Position numbers and translations under genes: made by a program
The notes under the pieces: generated by a model
What the model was told of the DNA's origin: nothing
The model's input: only the letters and a program-made list of their open reading frames with translations
The model's database searches: none
From: HGM04593 sp964423665
GTDB taxonomy: Bacteria > Bacteroidota > Bacteroidia > Bacteroidales > Bacteroidaceae
Direction: 5' to 3'
NCBI GenBank assembly: GCA_964423665.1
Contig: CAYRFX010000017.1
Location: 1 to 34,518 of the forward strand
DNA length: 34,518 bases
Shown: one piece after another, positions 8,413 to 17,100 of the stretch
How positions within the stretch are numbered: the first letter of the stretch is position 1
Layout: each line of letters begins with the position of its first letter

Positions 8413-9204
8413 TTAATTTTCATTATTATCACGCACAGCCTCGGTTGCAATATAATCACTCAAAAGACTATAAATATCTTTCAAACGCCCATCGAGCATA
8501 GCTTGGTGGGCAGTCATCACTGCGACATCGCCACGACGTGCCGGCCCTGTCTGTGCATCGCGTGGGTGCAAGGTGTGCACCTTCGCTGCCGTTTCATCAA
8601 CAAGTGGCAGCATGGCATCGAAAGAAAGCCCGTTGGCCTCCAAAAGCGACGCAGCCATACTATATGCGGCATTCGTAAAATTACAGGCAAACACTGCCGC
8701 AATATGCAGATAACGCCTCTGCTCGCTTGTGGCGTGCACCACTTTCTGCGTGAGCTTGGCAGCAACGGAAGATAGCGTTGCAAGCACCTCTTCGTTGCAC
8801 CCCTCCACAAAAACAGTGATATTCTCAAACGTCACAACGCGCTGCCTGCTGAATGTCTGCATCGGATAAAATACACCATAATGAACGACACCCGCCGAGC
8901 GCAGAATATCCATAGGCACGCTGCCCGCCGTGTGGGCAATTATAGCCGCAGGAAAACAGGCTGCCACTTGCTGTGCAACAGTGGGCAAGGCGTCGTCGGC
9001 TACCGAGATTATGAAAATATCGGCTGCGGGAAGGTCGCTTATGTTACAAAAAGCGGAACACCCTATTCTTGCAGCCAAAGCATCGGCAGACTCCTGTGTG
9101 CGGCTCCACACAGCCAACGGCGGCACACCCGCCGTGGCAAGAGCCACGCCAAGTGAGGTGGCGAGATTGCCTGCCCCCACAAGCACCACACTTTTATTTA
9201 CCAC
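8413..9204 (-). CDS. Rossmann-like/DUF2520 domain protein
   Basis: A 264-residue protein with an N-terminal dinucleotide-binding fold (VVLVGAGNLATSLG, about 6-19) and a helical C-terminal half of the DUF2520 type (HIAAVFACNFTNAAY and MLPLVDETAAKV are the recognisable pieces). These resemble NADP-dependent F420 reductase or ketopantoate reductase-like enzymes, but the substrate is not known. I chose the GTG at 9204, 8 bases inside the nitroreductase 3' end; no in-frame ATG lies nearer than 9291, which would place 87 bases over the nitroreductase gene. It is followed by kdsC after 11 bases. The family assignment is sound; the physiological reaction is unknown. Confidence 0.85.
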   Translation of the reverse strand: MVNKSVVLVGAGNLATSLGVALATAGVPPLAVWSRTQESADALAARIGCSAFCNISDLPAADIFIISVADDALPTVAQQVAACFPAAIIAHTAGSVPMDILRSAGVVHYGVFYPMQTFSRQRVVTFENITVFVEGCNEEVLATLSSVAAKLTQKVVHATSEQRRYLHIAAVFACNFTNAAYSMAASLLEANGLSFDAMLPLVDETAAKVHTLHPRDAQTGPARRGDVAVMTAHQAMLDGRLKDIYSLLSDYIATEAVRDNNEN

Positions 9205-9730
9205 CGAACTTTCCAATGTGAATCTTCTCCCACTGCATTTTTTCTTCGTCAAAAGGCTTTGCCTCGCGTGCCTTGTGCCCCACAGCCACAACAGACAGAA
9301 CTGCGTAGTGTGAGGGAATATCCAATAGTTTCCTCACATTATCTTCTGCCCACTCGCCATCGGCACTCTTGCGACAGCGCATCTGCACCCAGCAAGAGCC
9401 CAAGCCAAGCTCTTCGGCAGCAAGCTGAATGATGATGGTAGCCACGGAGCAATCCTCAATCCACACATCGGTTTTTGTGGTATCGCCCATAACAACTATT
9501 GCCATAGCGGCACCCTCCAAGAGAGCTGCTCCCTGCGCCTTGCACACCGAGAGTGCCTTCAGTACCTCCTTATCCTCTACCAGCACAAACTCCCAAGGGT
9601 TGTATCGGTGCCCCGACGGCGACATAAGAGCCGCACGCATAAGGTTGCAAACATCCTCTTTATCCACAGGCTCTCCGGTAAACAACCTGCAACTGCGCCT
9701 GTTCTTCAATATATCAAAATAGTTACTCAT
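9194..9730 (-). CDS. Nitroreductase family protein
   Basis: FMN-dependent nitroreductase-type oxidoreductase of 178 residues, starting MSNYFDILKNRRSCRLF. The RRSCR stretch near the N-terminus contacts the FMN phosphate in homologues. PSGHRYNPWEFVLV and the glycine-rich ELGLGSCWVQM are conserved family blocks. Such proteins reduce nitro compounds, quinones or flavins using NAD(P)H; the natural substrate cannot be read from sequence. The ATG at 9730 was chosen over an upstream in-frame start at 9793 because the family begins here and a promoter at 9755-9785 leaves a leader of about 20 bases. First gene of the operon leading to cysE; its end overlaps the DUF2520 start. Confidence 0.88.
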   Translation of the reverse strand: MSNYFDILKNRRSCRLFTGEPVDKEDVCNLMRAALMSPSGHRYNPWEFVLVEDKEVLKALSVCKAQGAALLEGAAMAIVVMGDTTKTDVWIEDCSVATIIIQLAAEELGLGSCWVQMRCRKSADGEWAEDNVRKLLDIPSHYAVLSVVAVGHKAREAKPFDEEKMQWEKIHIGKFGGK

Positions 9731-9754
9731 AAATCTTATTTTATATTCAATATG

Positions 9755-9785
9755 CGAAGATATAATAATCTGCTTAAAACTCAAA
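9755..9785 (-). promoter_or_regulatory. Promoter of the nitroreductase-kdsC-maf-cysKE operon
   Basis: On the minus strand this reads TTTG, 19 bases, TATCTTCG. It matches the Bacteroidota TTTG-N19-TAnnTTTG promoter with one mismatch in the -7 box. It leaves a leader of about 20 bases before the nitroreductase ATG at 9730. Confidence 0.6.
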
Positions 9786-9857
9786 ATAACCAATCCCTCA
9801 AAAAAACAAACAAAAACTTTACCACCGCTCAGTTGTTAATTAGAAAAAATGTTGATT

Positions 9858-11222
9858 ATGAGCGAGGATTTAGAGAAAAAAGCGTTGGAATACCACGAAG
9901 GAGAGAGACCGGGAAAGACAGAGATAACCCCCACAAAACCATTTGACACACCCGAGCAACTGTCACTTGCATACAGCCCGGGCGTGGCGGCACCCGCAGC
10001 AGCAATAAACAAAGACCGCTGGCAGGCCTACCGATACACCAACAAAGGCAATCTCATAGCCGTGATATCCAACGGCAGCGCGCTTTTAGGGCTGGGCAAC
10101 ACGGGAGCCCTCAGCGCAAAGCCTGTGATGGAGGGAAAATCCATGCTTTTCAAAATATATGCCGACGTTGATGCCTTCGACATTGAAGTTGCCGAGGAGG
10201 ACCCCGATAAGTTCATCGAAGCGGTAAAAGGCATATCACCAACCTTCGGCGGCATAAACCTCGAAGATATTAAGGCTCCACAATGCTTTTATATAGAAGA
10301 GCGCCTGCGCAGCCTGCTCGATATTCCCGTGATGCACGACGACCAGCACGGGGCAGCAATAACCATTGCTGCGGCCCTCATAAACGCTGCCGAGATTGCC
10401 GACAAGGAACTCGACAGCCTTAAGGTGGTTATAAGCGGAGCGGGAGCGGCTGCTATATCCACCGCCAAGATGCTTGTGCGGCTGGGGCTTATGCGCGAAC
10501 AGATTACCATTGCCGATAGTAAAGGAGTGATAACTATTGCACGCGACATACTGCCACCCGAAAAGGCTCTTTTTGCCAGCAGCGACACCACCCTGCACAC
10601 ACTTGCCGATGCCATGAAGGCAAGCGATGTGTTTATAGGGCTTTCGGTGGGCAATGTACTCACCAAAGAGATGGTGCGCAGCATGGCAGATACCCCCATA
10701 ATATTTGCCCTTGCCAACCCCACACCCGAAATAAACTACGCCGATGCCATTGCTACACGCCCCGATGCCATAGTGGCAACAGGCCGCACCGACACACCCA
10801 ACCAGATAAACAACGCACTCGCCTTCCCTTATATGTTCCGTGGAGCACTCGACACCCTTGCCACAAACATAAACCGCGAGATGGAGATGGCAGCCGTGAA
10901 AGCTATCGCATCGCTTGCCCACGAGCCGGTGCCCGATGAGATAAAAAAGCTCTATAACTGCAACCTTAACTTCGGTCCCGCATATATTCTGCCCAAAATA
11001 GGTGACCGCCGCCTGCTGTTCGCAGTTTCAAAGGCTGTGGCAAAAGCTGCAATGGAGAGTGGCATTGCGCGACGCAAAATAGCATCGTGGGGCGAGTACG
11101 AAGAAGCATTGCATTGTCGCATAGAACGCGAAACGCACTATTGCCACCATCACAGCAGCAACAACGAACAGATGCTGCACAAAAGATACAACAGAGGAAT
11201 GAACAAACTTAAAGAGTTATGA
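9858..11222 (+). CDS. NAD(P)-dependent malic enzyme, single-module form
   Basis: Oxidatively decarboxylates malate to pyruvate and CO2. Family blocks seen in order: LAYSPGVAAPA, IAVISNGSALLGLGNTG (with the catalytic region after it), FGGINLEDIKAPQCFYIE, IPVMHDDQHGAAI (metal-binding Asp residues), the NAD(P) fold VVISGAGAAAIST, and IIFALANPTPEI plus TDTPNQINNALAFPY. It is 454 residues from the ATG at 9858; a second ATG at 9849 adds three. Many Bacteroidota malic enzymes are about 760 residues with a phosphotransacetylase-like C-terminal module; that module is absent. Instead there is a roughly 35-residue tail rich in His, Cys, Arg and Asn (ETHYCHHHSSNNEQ). Its TGA overlaps the next ATG. Confidence 0.92.
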   Translation: MSEDLEKKALEYHEGERPGKTEITPTKPFDTPEQLSLAYSPGVAAPAAAINKDRWQAYRYTNKGNLIAVISNGSALLGLGNTGALSAKPVMEGKSMLFKIYADVDAFDIEVAEEDPDKFIEAVKGISPTFGGINLEDIKAPQCFYIEERLRSLLDIPVMHDDQHGAAITIAAALINAAEIADKELDSLKVVISGAGAAAISTAKMLVRLGLMREQITIADSKGVITIARDILPPEKALFASSDTTLHTLADAMKASDVFIGLSVGNVLTKEMVRSMADTPIIFALANPTPEINYADAIATRPDAIVATGRTDTPNQINNALAFPYMFRGALDTLATNINREMEMAAVKAIASLAHEPVPDEIKKLYNCNLNFGPAYILPKIGDRRLLFAVSKAVAKAAMESGIARRKIASWGEYEEALHCRIERETHYCHHHSSNNEQMLHKRYNRGMNKLKEL

Positions 11223-11476
11223 AAAAAGAGAATACCACCCTATCGGATAGCGAGAGAAAAAGAGTTGAACTGCTGAGGAACGAAATAATAGGATTAATTG
11301 AAAATGAGCAGACCACGCAAAGGAAATTTTCCTATGACGACGATGATGAAGAGTATGACGACTACAACACAGACGACCCCTCGCCCATAGACGAAGAGCC
11401 CGTTTATGATACCTGCAATAGAGTAGAAAAACTCTATCGTCTCTATCGCAGAGCAATACTGCAAACAATGAATTAA
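11219..11476 (+). CDS. Small acidic hypothetical protein (85 aa)
   Basis: I do not recognise this protein. It begins with a charged helix-like segment (SERKRVELLRNEIIGLIE), has a strongly acidic middle (DDDDEEYDDYNTDD) and ends with a basic helix (NRVEKLYRLYRRAIL). No signal peptide or membrane segment. Its ATG overlaps the malic enzyme stop as ATGA, a standard coupling arrangement that supports it as a real gene translated with the enzyme. It might bind the malic enzyme's basic tail, but this is only a guess from opposite charge. It could also be a poorly conserved chance frame. Confidence 0.55.
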   Translation: MKKENTTLSDSERKRVELLRNEIIGLIENEQTTQRKFSYDDDDEEYDDYNTDDPSPIDEEPVYDTCNRVEKLYRLYRRAILQTMN

Positions 11477-11542
11477 TAGTAAAAATTGTATCCCGCCATA
11501 AAAAATTAGTAAAATAAAATGCGGATAAAACATTTCATTTGC

Positions 11543-11550
11543 TATTTTTG
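11543..11550 (+). promoter_or_regulatory. Possible -7 box for the DUF4494 gene
   Basis: TATTTTTG is an exact TAnnTTTG -7 element 72 bases before the DUF4494 start. No TTG is found at the right upstream spacing, so this is a partial match. Confidence 0.35.
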
Positions 11551-11622
11551 CAAACGCATTTGCAAAAGAGATAATATGCAATGCCCACACGCAAATAATA
11601 ACAAATTAACCGCAAAATAATT

Positions 11623-12066
11623 ATGACACAAAGCTGGTTCGAAGTAAAAGTCTCATACGAGCGCGCAGGCGAGAAAGGCCTCAACACAAAAGTAAATGAA
11701 GTATATCTGGTACAGGGTTTCACATTCACCGAGGTGGAGAAACGTATCACCATAGAATTGCAACCTATGGTAACAGGCGAATTCACCATAAACGAGATGA
11801 AACGCACCAAATATGGCGAGCTTGTAGATAGCCCCAGCGAGAGTGCCGACAAATGGTTCAAATGCAAGATTGTTCTTGTAACCATCGATGAGGTGAGCGC
11901 AAAGGAGAAAAAGACCTCTGTTGTGATTCTTGTAAAAGCCGAAGATTGTGCAGGTGCCGTAGCAGGCTTGAACAAGCACATGGAGGATTCGGTTATGACA
12001 TACGACCTTGCATCGGTAAATGAAAGTTCTATCGTGGACATCTTCCACTATGAAGCAATATTGTAA
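11623..12066 (+). CDS. DUF4494 domain-containing protein
   Basis: A 147-residue protein of a small Bacteroidota-specific family with no established function. The family opening W-F-x-V-K-V-x-Y (WFEVKVSYER) is followed by KVNEVYLVQGFTFTEVEKRITIE and a middle KWFKCKIVLVTIDE segment; the pattern suggests a two-domain alpha/beta protein. It is cytoplasmic, with no signal peptide. It overlaps yggS by 17 bases, so the two are co-transcribed. The same family is often found beside yggS-like genes in this phylum as far as I recall, but that should be treated as memory rather than evidence. Confidence 0.85.
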   Translation: MTQSWFEVKVSYERAGEKGLNTKVNEVYLVQGFTFTEVEKRITIELQPMVTGEFTINEMKRTKYGELVDSPSESADKWFKCKIVLVTIDEVSAKEKKTSVVILVKAEDCAGAVAGLNKHMEDSVMTYDLASVNESSIVDIFHYEAIL

Positions 12067-12721
12067 CCCGATAGCAGAAAGAATAGAAAGAATAAGCGCA
12101 ACCCTCCCACAGGGGGTTACGCTTATTGCTGTGTCTAAATATCACCCCACAGAAGCCATTGAAGCAGCCTACGCCGCGGGGCAACGCCATTTTGGAGAGA
12201 GCAAGGCGCAAGACCTTGTAAAAAAGCACGAAGCCCTGCCCAAGGATATATGCTGGCATTTTATAGGACACCTGCAGAGCAACAAAATCAAATACATTGC
12301 CCCCTTCATACATCTTATTCACAGCATCGACAGCCTGCGCCTGCTGCAAGAGGTAAACAAGCATGGAGCGAAGGTGGGGCGCAAAATCCCCTGCCTGTTG
12401 CAGATACACATTGCACAGGAAGAGACAAAATTCGGGTTCACCCCGCAAGAGTGCATCGACATGCTTGCCGACGGCGAATGGCGCACATTGGAGAATGTGG
12501 AGATACGCGGCATAATGTGCATGGCAAGCAACATCGACGACGAAAAGCAGATAAGGGCCGAGTTTGCAACCGTAAAAAGACTTTTCGACACCGTTAAAGA
12601 GCGTTTCTTCGCAAGCAACGAGCAATTCGGCATACTATCGGCAGGCATGAGCGACGACTACCCCATCGCCATTGAAGAGGGAAGCAACCATGTGCGCGTG
12701 GGCTCGGCGATATTCAGATAA
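12050..12721 (+). CDS. yggS: YggS/PLPBP family PLP-binding protein
   Basis: Pyridoxal phosphate homeostasis protein with an alanine racemase-like barrel. It binds PLP and keeps the free PLP pool and amino/keto acid balance in order, with no known catalysis. From the ATG at 12050 it is 223 residues. The PLP lysine is Lys30 in LIAVSKYHP; HFIGHLQSNK and the C-terminal GMSDDYPIAIEEGSNHVRVGSAIF are diagnostic. The usual FGENxxQE motif here reads FGESKAQDL. The start lies inside the DUF4494 3' end; an earlier in-frame ATG at 12020 is less likely because the family begins near 12050. The stop is one base from the convergent AbgT-like gene. Confidence 0.92.
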   Translation: MKQYCNPIAERIERISATLPQGVTLIAVSKYHPTEAIEAAYAAGQRHFGESKAQDLVKKHEALPKDICWHFIGHLQSNKIKYIAPFIHLIHSIDSLRLLQEVNKHGAKVGRKIPCLLQIHIAQEETKFGFTPQECIDMLADGEWRTLENVEIRGIMCMASNIDDEKQIRAEFATVKRLFDTVKERFFASNEQFGILSAGMSDDYPIAIEEGSNHVRVGSAIFR

Positions 12722-12722
12722 C

Positions 12723-13481
12723 TCACACAGATTCTCCCTTCCCGTCATTCTCATCGGGAAGAACAAACATCATATAAACGAAAGGCAGAAGATAGATAAT
12801 ATCGGAAACCACATCTGCGTCGGCAGAATCGATATGCAACACGGGGAGGAACTCCGCATATTCCATACAAGGTATTATACCCGTCGCCGGCAACACTGCA
12901 AGGAGTGCCGGCGAATATAATATAAATGCGGCGCCAAGAGAACGTGCAATATCCACAAAGCTACGATAGTTGCCATAGATGAAACCATAGACCGAGGTTA
13001 CAAGAAAAAGCCCGGCAAACCCTATTATTACACGCCCTTGCACCAACGCTGATGCATAAATATCGTTAGTTACACCAAGCAGAAGATTCCATGGCGGCAA
13101 CAGACATGCAAATAGCAACAAAAGATAAACAGCAATGGCAACAATGGCAAAAGACCATGCCCTGCGCTCATTAAGCGAGAGGGAGTTCCCCTTAAACAGC
13201 TTACAAAAGCTCTTGACCATTCCCGAGCCAGCGAGCAACCCCAAGCCACAAATAAACAATATTATCACACCCCATGGTGCAGAGTCTATGGTGTCAAGCG
13301 CACTGCGTACGGCCCAACGGAACCCCTCGGCACTGACCAATGAATTCTTCATGCTATTCTGCCCCATGGCAAGAGAGACAACACCCGCAAGCCACGAGAG
13401 CAACCACACAAGGAGCAACAACGCGGTGTATATCACTGCGGGGTAATAGAAGAGACGGCGATTGGAATTCTTTTTATTCAT
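12723..13481 (-). CDS. Half-size AbgT-like integral membrane protein
   Basis: A 252-residue protein with about six hydrophobic segments, including IYTALLLLVWLLSWLAGVVSL, APWGVIILFICGLGLLAGSG and IIYLLPFVYMMFVLP. The stretch NSLVSAEGFRWAVRSALDTI followed by SAPWGVIILFICGLGLLAGSG resembles the family signature of AbgT transporters (SxEGxRWxxxN...FxPLGxVLxxMLGxGxxxxSG). AbgT proteins carry p-aminobenzoyl-glutamate or antimetabolites and are about twice this long. This protein may be a reduced paralogue acting as a sensor partner rather than a full transporter. The start at 13481 lies 8 bases within the response regulator gene, so it is the third gene of the two-component operon. It converges with yggS with a one-base gap and no terminator. 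Confidence 0.7.
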   Translation of the reverse strand: MNKKNSNRRLFYYPAVIYTALLLLVWLLSWLAGVVSLAMGQNSMKNSLVSAEGFRWAVRSALDTIDSAPWGVIILFICGLGLLAGSGMVKSFCKLFKGNSLSLNERRAWSFAIVAIAVYLLLLFACLLPPWNLLLGVTNDIYASALVQGRVIIGFAGLFLVTSVYGFIYGNYRSFVDIARSLGAAFILYSPALLAVLPATGIIPCMEYAEFLPVLHIDSADADVVSDIIYLLPFVYMMFVLPDENDGKGESV

Positions 13482-14196
13482 CGGCTTCCAAATTTTCCAC
13501 ATCTATAATATGCAACTCTATGGCACGCACCACCAAGCGTGTTACATTTGTCCCGCGCTGCTCCTCACAAGGGAAGAGACGCGACACAAGGTCGGCTTGT
13601 CGTTTTTCAAGAGATTTCACACCAAACGGCATGCTTTTAAGCGATGCAATCATCTCCTTTGTATATCCTAATGCCAAATGACGCAGAAAACATTCATCAT
13701 AGCGGTCAATCTCATACTCTATAAGAGATTTTTTGCGGGCGGCATCGCGCATCACCGTTTCGCGGAAACGCTCCACTATTTTCTCCATGATGGGAGAATT
13801 AAACACTGGTTTCTTGCCTGCCATCACACCCATAATTTCATGGCGTGTGAGCAACTCTCCCGTTTTCAGGGCAATTCCGTCGGCTCCTGCATCAAGCACA
13901 TCAACCCATAACTTTTCATTCAAAAGTTCTCCTGTAAATACAAGCACCTTTACTCGGGGATAAGTATTCTTTACTTTTGCGCAGATGCTCACTCCCACGG
14001 TTGTGGAACCACCCAACCCCAAATCGAGCAGAAGCAGATGCGGCAGTTGTTTCTCGAGCAACGGATACAGCTCCTGTTCGTTCATAGCAACACCTATCAC
14101 ATCGGCCTCGGGAATCTCGGTACGGAAAATCTCCTCCGTGCCCTTTAACTCCAATTTTGCGTCCTCAACAATTATCACACTGAATCTATCACTCAT
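13474..14196 (-). CDS. Response regulator with LuxR-like C-terminal domain
   Basis: A 240-residue two-component response regulator. The receiver domain (1-125) has the acidic pair Glu11-Asp12, phosphoacceptor Asp58 in LLLLDLGLGG, Thr88 in VFTGE and Lys111 in ALKTGE, so it should be competent for phosphorylation. The C-terminal part (about 165-230) has LRHLALGYTKEMIASLKSM, then SLEKRQADLVSRLF and TRLVVRAIELHII, in the pattern of a NarL/LuxR helix-turn-helix but divergent. Its ATG overlaps the stop of the giant histidine kinase gene (ATGA), making it the cognate partner. Targets cannot be read from the window; the following membrane protein gene may be one. Confidence 0.85.
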   Translation of the reverse strand: MSDRFSVIIVEDAKLELKGTEEIFRTEIPEADVIGVAMNEQELYPLLEKQLPHLLLLDLGLGGSTTVGVSICAKVKNTYPRVKVLVFTGELLNEKLWVDVLDAGADGIALKTGELLTRHEIMGVMAGKKPVFNSPIMEKIVERFRETVMRDAARKKSLIEYEIDRYDECFLRHLALGYTKEMIASLKSMPFGVKSLEKRQADLVSRLFPCEEQRGTNVTRLVVRAIELHIIDVENLEADE

Positions 14197-17100
14197 ATTC
14201 CACTGTTTTTAGGTAAAGTAAACATTATTATAAAGCCGCTATCGTCGGCACGAGCCTCGACCCTGCCACCGCGCAACTGCATACAATCTTCATGCAAACG
14301 CACAATCTCTTTAACAACAAGATACTCCATTCCTGCAAGCCCGCTACCCTGCGCAAGATTATTCTTTGACGGGGTGAACATCTCGCTTAAATATTCATCG
14401 GGCAAGGAACGCCTTGTATCGAGCAACTCCACACGCACCACATCGCCACAATCAACAGCACGCAGGTGCAATTCACCACTCTCTTTGTATTCGAGTGCGG
14501 CACACATCAACGATTCAAAGAGAAAAACAAGCATATCCTTGTCGCCATCAACCACAACGTGTGTGGGCTCGTAGCGCAACAGCAGGTTTAATGAGGATTT
14601 TCTTGCCTTGCGCGCCACAAAGTGCTGCATATCCTCAAAGAGCCCGTTCAACGGCACTGCCGAAAGGCGGAAACTAATATCATCGAGTTGCTTGGTGGCA
14701 CACCCGCTCAGTATTGAAAATACCGAGCTGTAATAATCCATAAGCTCGCGCATCTCTGCAACCTTCACAGCAAGTTCGTCGTGCCTGTTCACAACCCCCA
14801 TCGATTGCTCCACAAGACTGCGTATGCGCCCGGGGTAATATATCGTTTCGTGCTTAATGACCGAGAGGCAATTATCCATAACCATATTCTGCACATGCAG
14901 GCGGTTCTCTTCGAATTTCACCCTTTCTGCCTCCTCTTCGGTTGCAGCAAGAGATTTATAGTGCCCGGCAAGGCGCACTACAGAGTGATATGCCACAGAA
15001 GCAACATAACGCGCCACAAGTTCCAGATTAAGACGCTCATTCTCGCTCAGCGGGCGTTCCGATTCAAATTCCAACGCACCAATCATCACACGTTCACCGG
15101 CAGAAACGACATACAACGGCAAAGCATACAGTTGCTCATCGGCTGCAACAAAAGAGTCGCCGCTGTCAAATACATTATGCAGCGACATTGCAGTTGCCGA
15201 TATTGCAGAAGGAGCTGTTGCCACAACCGCGGTTTCTCTGCCATATTTCAGCAACAGAGAGACACGTTCTACGCACATTGCTTCGCTCGTCGATACAAGA
15301 ATCTCATTCACAACACGACGGGCAAGTTCATCTGTGGGAACGGAGTCGTCACCACCCGTAACAGCAAGCAAACGGCTGTTCAGCCCAAGCACCATGCGGC
15401 TGTTCATGCGCTCAATAACACCCTTGCGCACATAAGCTATTGCATAGGCAAGCAACAAGAGCAACAACAAGAAAAGCAACAAAGCTATTGCGGCCTGCCT
15501 ATGGTTGGCAAGCTGTTGCATCTTTTCATAATGCTCCTCAAGCCCCTTATCTTCGTGCACCAAGCGATAGAGCGATGCATAAATATTATTGTTATAACGA
15601 TACTCCTGCCAACGCTGTGTTGCCAACGCTGCCACGGCAACCTCGTTGCGGATATCTAAAATATTAAAGAAGATATCTTCTTTGAGTGAGATGGGAAAAA
15701 TCTCATCTCTCCACCACGACAACTCACCGGCGGCACCATTAAAAAGCGACAAAGTATCGTTCCCGCCGATATTGCTGCGATAATATTCATTAAGGTCGCT
15801 TATTGCACGCGAGGCATAAGTGAATGTTTGTTCATAATCGCCGTTTACGTTGGAGAGGAAAGCCGAGTCGGCAGAAAGAGCCACACGGGCAAAGATAGCA
15901 TCGTTGCACAGTGCCCCACACGGGAGCATCATGGCAAGTAACACCACAAGAGAGTGCACCACCCCGCGAGGCAGACGAAATGAGAATCGACTGCCACCAC
16001 CCTCCCGGCTGCTTATCCCAAGCGAACAGACCGAAAAGATTTCATCGGTCTTGCGATACTTTTCAATAATACCCTTGCAGTTCATCAACCCGAACCCGCA
16101 ACCTTTGTTCTTGTTCAACTTATTGCCGGCATCTCCTATGAGAGAGGCATCATATACCTTGTCGTTGAGAATATGGTCAATATCAGCCTGTGAAAGCCCT
16201 ATTCCACTATCCTCAACAGCAATTTCCACATAATCATCACCCTCAACAGCCTCCACGCTGATGGTGCCGCCGGCAGGTGTAAACTTTCCCGCATTATCCA
16301 CAAGGGTGTTTATCATAAAGAGGGTTAAGGCACGGTCGGCTCGCACCACGGCATCACACATCTTCACATCAAGAGAAATGCCGCGGGCGTCAAAGGAACG
16401 ACGGCTTTTAGCTATTATATCAAAAGGCTCGCGCACCGAGAAGCGCTCAATCTGCAGGCTGAGCTCGCCACGGCGCATCTTTATCCATCGTTCCAATATA
16501 AGATTATAATCATCGAGCTTCTCTGTGAGCTCTGCAATATATTTCAAACGCCTTTCGGCAGTTTCGGTATCCTCTTTGCGCGACAAATTACGCAACTCAT
16601 TAAGCATACGGTCCATATAAGGGCGCATACCACCAAGAACCGACACCGAGACACGTTTTAGAAGATTCTCACGTTTATGCTCGGCAAGATAAAGGGCATG
16701 CGCAAGACGCTGTTCCTCCAAGCGCAGCTGTTCATCGCTTATATTGGCAATTCTAAGCCCCTCTTCCACAGCAACGGCTATATACGGGAGCGAGAGTTCT
16801 ATTATTGCAAGATTGCTTGCGGGAATCTCTTCATCTGTTGCTATATAAAGAGTGTATATACGCGTCTCATCAACAGGTGGCAACTGCATGCGATAGAGAT
16901 GCGGGCGCTCCTCGCATGCCTCAAATGGAGCAAGGAGAGAAAAGCGCATATCACCGGCAAAACCTTGAAAACCCTCACAAAGAATTGCGCAAACTGAATC
17001 GCACACCTCCTCCTCGCTGTTCATCTCGCGCGGGAGAGAGGAGAGAAGATTGCGGCAAATCTTCAACAACATTCTGAGATTGCGGGAATATACCGCATTA

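Noticed and set aside
10236..10922. 228-residue minus-strand frame
   Set aside because: Antisense to the malic enzyme gene, with Cys/Gly/His-rich composition typical of a shadow frame.
11653..12048. Minus-strand frames over DUF4494 and yggS
   Set aside because: The plus-strand genes have recognised family blocks and proper overlap; the antisense frames do not.
14781..15659. 292-residue plus-strand frame
   Set aside because: Antisense to the tandem histidine kinase; no recognisable motif.
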